Shown here one piece after another: positions 3,812-5,554 of a stretch of DNA of 5,554 bases. The notes beneath the pieces were generated by a model. That model searched no databases, was not told where the DNA came from, and saw only the letters and a list, made by a program, of their open reading frames with translations. The stretch is from Bacteroidales bacterium UBA3382. GTDB taxonomy: Bacteria > Bacteroidota > Bacteroidia > Bacteroidales > UBA932. The translations under genes were made by a program, and so were the position numbers. Each line of letters opens with the position of its first letter. Position 1 is the first letter of the stretch. Location of the stretch: assembly GCA_002358965.1 (NCBI GenBank), contig DEPW01000041.1, positions 1 to 5,554 of the forward strand. The letters are read 5' to 3'.

Positions 3812-5554
3812 TCACAACCATCTTACCAAATCGAAGTCCTGTCTGTGCGGCAATTCCGGATGCTTCGCATAAAAGCGTCCGGCTATCGAAAATTGCCCCG
3901 AACGGTCCGGAACGATCTCTACGGCATATTTCGCAATGCCGTCCTTGTACTCGACAGGCTCCATTTCATATTTTTCCTCTATCCTGATATTCCCGTGCAG
4001 GTCGGCGGTCGCGACGATGATCTCCACGCCTATCTCGTCAGGGGATATGTCGCCTATGCCGAGAGTGACCTCCGAGTGGATGTTCTCCCCGAGAAATACC
4101 GAATGATGGGATGAATCGAACCTGACGAACGACAAAGCCTCCACATTTTTCCAATCCCTCTTCATCCGGCGCTTCCAGTCGGCTATTTCCTTGGCTATCC
4201 TGAAGTCATCGGCCTTCAGGCGCGCGCCCCTGGACGAAAGCGGCATGTAATACTTTTCAAGGTAATCGCCAAGCATCCTGTTCGTAGTAAAATTGCACGC
4301 TACCATCGCGACAGTGTTCTTGATATAGCGGATCCATCCTGCCGACAGGCCTGATTTGTCTTTGTCATAATACAATGGGACGATATCGGCCTCGAGCATA
4401 TTGTAAATGGTCGCCGCATCCAGTTCATCCTGATAGTTCTGGTCGTCATAAGTGCGCTCCATCGGCAAAGCCCAGCCCGCACCTTCCTTGTAGCCTTCTA
4501 TCCACCAGCCGTCCAGTACCGAAAAATGCATGACACCGTTCATCGCGGCCTTTTCGCCGCTGGTTCCGGACGCTTCGAGAGGACGGGTAGGATTGTTCAT
4601 CCAGACATCGACTCCTTGAACCATCAGTTTGGCGAGGGATATGTCGTAATCCGGAACGAAGACTATCTTGCCTATGAACTGGGGCATCTTCGATATGTCC
4701 ACTATCTTCTTTATCAGATCCTGGCCGGCTTTGTCTGCAGGATGCGCCTTGCCGGCAAATATGAACTGGACAGGCCTCTGGGGATTGTTGACTATGTCAT
4801 CAAGCCGGTCGAGATTGCTGAACAGCAGATGCGCCCTCTTGTAAGTGGCGAACCTGCGGGCGAAACCGATTGTCAGTATGTCCGCACGCAAGGTATTCTG
4901 TATGGTCACTATCTGGCGCGGCGAGTAGTGGCTTGAAGCCTTAGGGTCGGAAAGCTTGTCTTTGATGTAATCTATGAGCCTTTTGCGCAAAGTGTTGCGT
5001 GTATCCCATACGACCTTGTCATCCACATCGTATATGCCGTTGAAGCAGCTTTTGTCATAATGGTGGCTCGCAAAAGAGCTGCCGAACACCGAAGCATGTA
5101 TCTCTTTCCACTCAGGGGCCGTCCAAGTGGCGTAATGCACCCCGTTGGTAACATAGCTGATATGCAATTCCTCAGGAAGGTATCCCGGCCACATGCCGGC
5201 GAAAATCTTCCGGCTCACCTTCCCATGCATCCAGCTGACGCCGTTTATCTCCTGGGAAAGGTTGGCGGCAAACACGCTCATGGAAAACTTTTCATTATTG
5301 TCCGAAGGATTGAAACGCCCCAGCCCCATGAGCGCGGGCCAGCCTATCCTCAGCCTTGAAGCGTAGTGTGCGAGATAGGTCCTCAGCATGTCCTCCGAAA
5401 ACGAGTCATGACCGGCAGGCACAGGCGTATGGGTCGTAAACAGAGATGTAGCCCTGACTACTTCGAGAGCTTCCGTGAAAATCAGGTTCGACTGCTCGAC
5501 ATACTCCCTGATACGCTCCAGGCCGGTGAACGCGGCATGCCCCTCGTTGCAATG
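3812..5554 (-). CDS. glgP: Alpha-glucan (glycogen/maltodextrin) phosphorylase, GT35 family, N-terminus outside the window
   Basis: The frame is open from the right edge to a TGA at 3812-3814, giving 580 C-terminal residues. It begins inside the family with HCNEGHAAF (1-9) and THTPVPAGHD (41-50), so perhaps 270-300 N-terminal residues are missing. The PLP-dependent core is intact: FARRFATYKRAHL (231-243), with the arginine and lysine that match phosphate-binding R569 and K574 of rabbit phosphorylase, and EASGTSGEKAAMNG (327-340), where K335 (codon 4550-4552) is the PLP Schiff-base lysine. The sequence belongs to the shorter bacterial 'alpha-glucan phosphorylase' subfamily (TIGR02094 type), not the long E. 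coli GlgP/MalP type. A C-terminal beta-rich region (about 465-580) ends in FDLVRWL. The enzyme releases glucose-1-phosphate from alpha-1,4-glucans in the cytoplasm. A GTG at 5422 is internal. A fusion to glycogen synthase upstream, known in some relatives, cannot be excluded. Confidence 0.94.
   Translation of the reverse strand, partial: HCNEGHAAFTGLERIREYVEQSNLIFTEALEVVRATSLFTTHTPVPAGHDSFSEDMLRTYLAHYASRLRIGWPALMGLGRFNPSDNNEKFSMSVFAANLSQEINGVSWMHGKVSRKIFAGMWPGYLPEELHISYVTNGVHYATWTAPEWKEIHASVFGSSFASHHYDKSCFNGIYDVDDKVVWDTRNTLRKRLIDYIKDKLSDPKASSHYSPRQIVTIQNTLRADILTIGFARRFATYKRAHLLFSNLDRLDDIVNNPQRPVQFIFAGKAHPADKAGQDLIKKIVDISKMPQFIGKIVFVPDYDISLAKLMVQGVDVWMNNPTRPLEASGTSGEKAAMNGVMHFSVLDGWWIEGYKEGAGWALPMERTYDDQNYQDELDAATIYNMLEADIVPLYYDKDKSGLSAGWIRYIKNTVAMVACNFTTNRMLGDYLEKYYMPLSSRGARLKADDFRIAKEIADWKRRMKRDWKNVEALSFVRFDSSHHSVFLGENIHSEVTLGIGDISPDEIGVEIIVATADLHGNIRIEEKYEMEPVEYKDGIAKYAVEIVPDRSGQFSIAGRFYAKHPELPHRQDFDLVRWL

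Noticed and set aside
3283..3987. A 234-residue open frame on the plus strand spanning ribF and the phosphorylase 3' end
   Set aside because: Both minus-strand genes it covers are certain from catalytic motifs; this frame is His/Pro-rich with no recognisable domain.
4526..4936. A 136-residue plus-strand frame inside the phosphorylase gene
   Set aside because: It is antisense to the PLP-lysine region of a well-supported enzyme and has no initiation or family signal.
1..5554. A defence, mobile or CRISPR-associated system
   Set aside because: No transposase, integrase, nuclease, toxin-antitoxin pair, spaced direct repeats or compositional break is visible; the recognised genes are housekeeping families.

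Overview
The window looks like chromosomal DNA of a Bacteroidota, most likely the order Bacteroidales. The evidence is a promoter of the Bacteroides type (TTTG, 21 nt, TATATTTG), A-rich leaders mostly without Shine-Dalgarno sites, a lipoprotein with a thioredoxin-like fold of a style common in that group, and close family resemblance of TsaB, RibF and the alpha-glucan phosphorylase to Bacteroidales proteins. The genus cannot be fixed from this sequence alone. No mobile element, CRISPR array, rRNA or tRNA is visible, and the region reads as core chromosome.

Layout. The left edge holds the 3' part of tsaB on the plus strand. Everything else is on the minus strand. Read in transcription order from the right edge, it is: an alpha-glucan phosphorylase (5' end outside the window), ribF (FMN/FAD synthesis), a 90-residue Pro/Glu-rich protein of unknown function, a 169-bp intergenic region, greA, a HIT-family protein, and a lipoprotein with a cysteine-less thioredoxin-like domain. 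The lipoprotein gene runs tail to tail into tsaB and overlaps it by 20 bp.

Transcription units. The phosphorylase, ribF and the 90-residue gene are packed with 1-nt spacing and an ATGA overlap, so they look co-transcribed and translationally coupled. The 169-bp gap is the only sizeable non-coding stretch. It contains a weak hairpin just after the 90-residue gene, a near-perfect 17-bp palindrome, a Bacteroides-type promoter pointing at greA, and a strong hairpin with a T tract between that promoter and the greA start. This makes greA, hit and the lipoprotein gene a second unit with an apparent terminator inside its leader.

How the genes fit together. Most are housekeeping: tRNA t6A modification, glycogen breakdown, flavin cofactors and rescue of stalled RNA polymerase. 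No shared pathway is obvious. The points most worth checking are the greA leader, which resembles the E. coli greA leader that gives short GraL RNAs; the thioredoxin-like lipoprotein that has lost its CxxC; and the unrecognised 90-residue protein coupled to ribF. I did not find convincing evidence of an undescribed multi-gene system.
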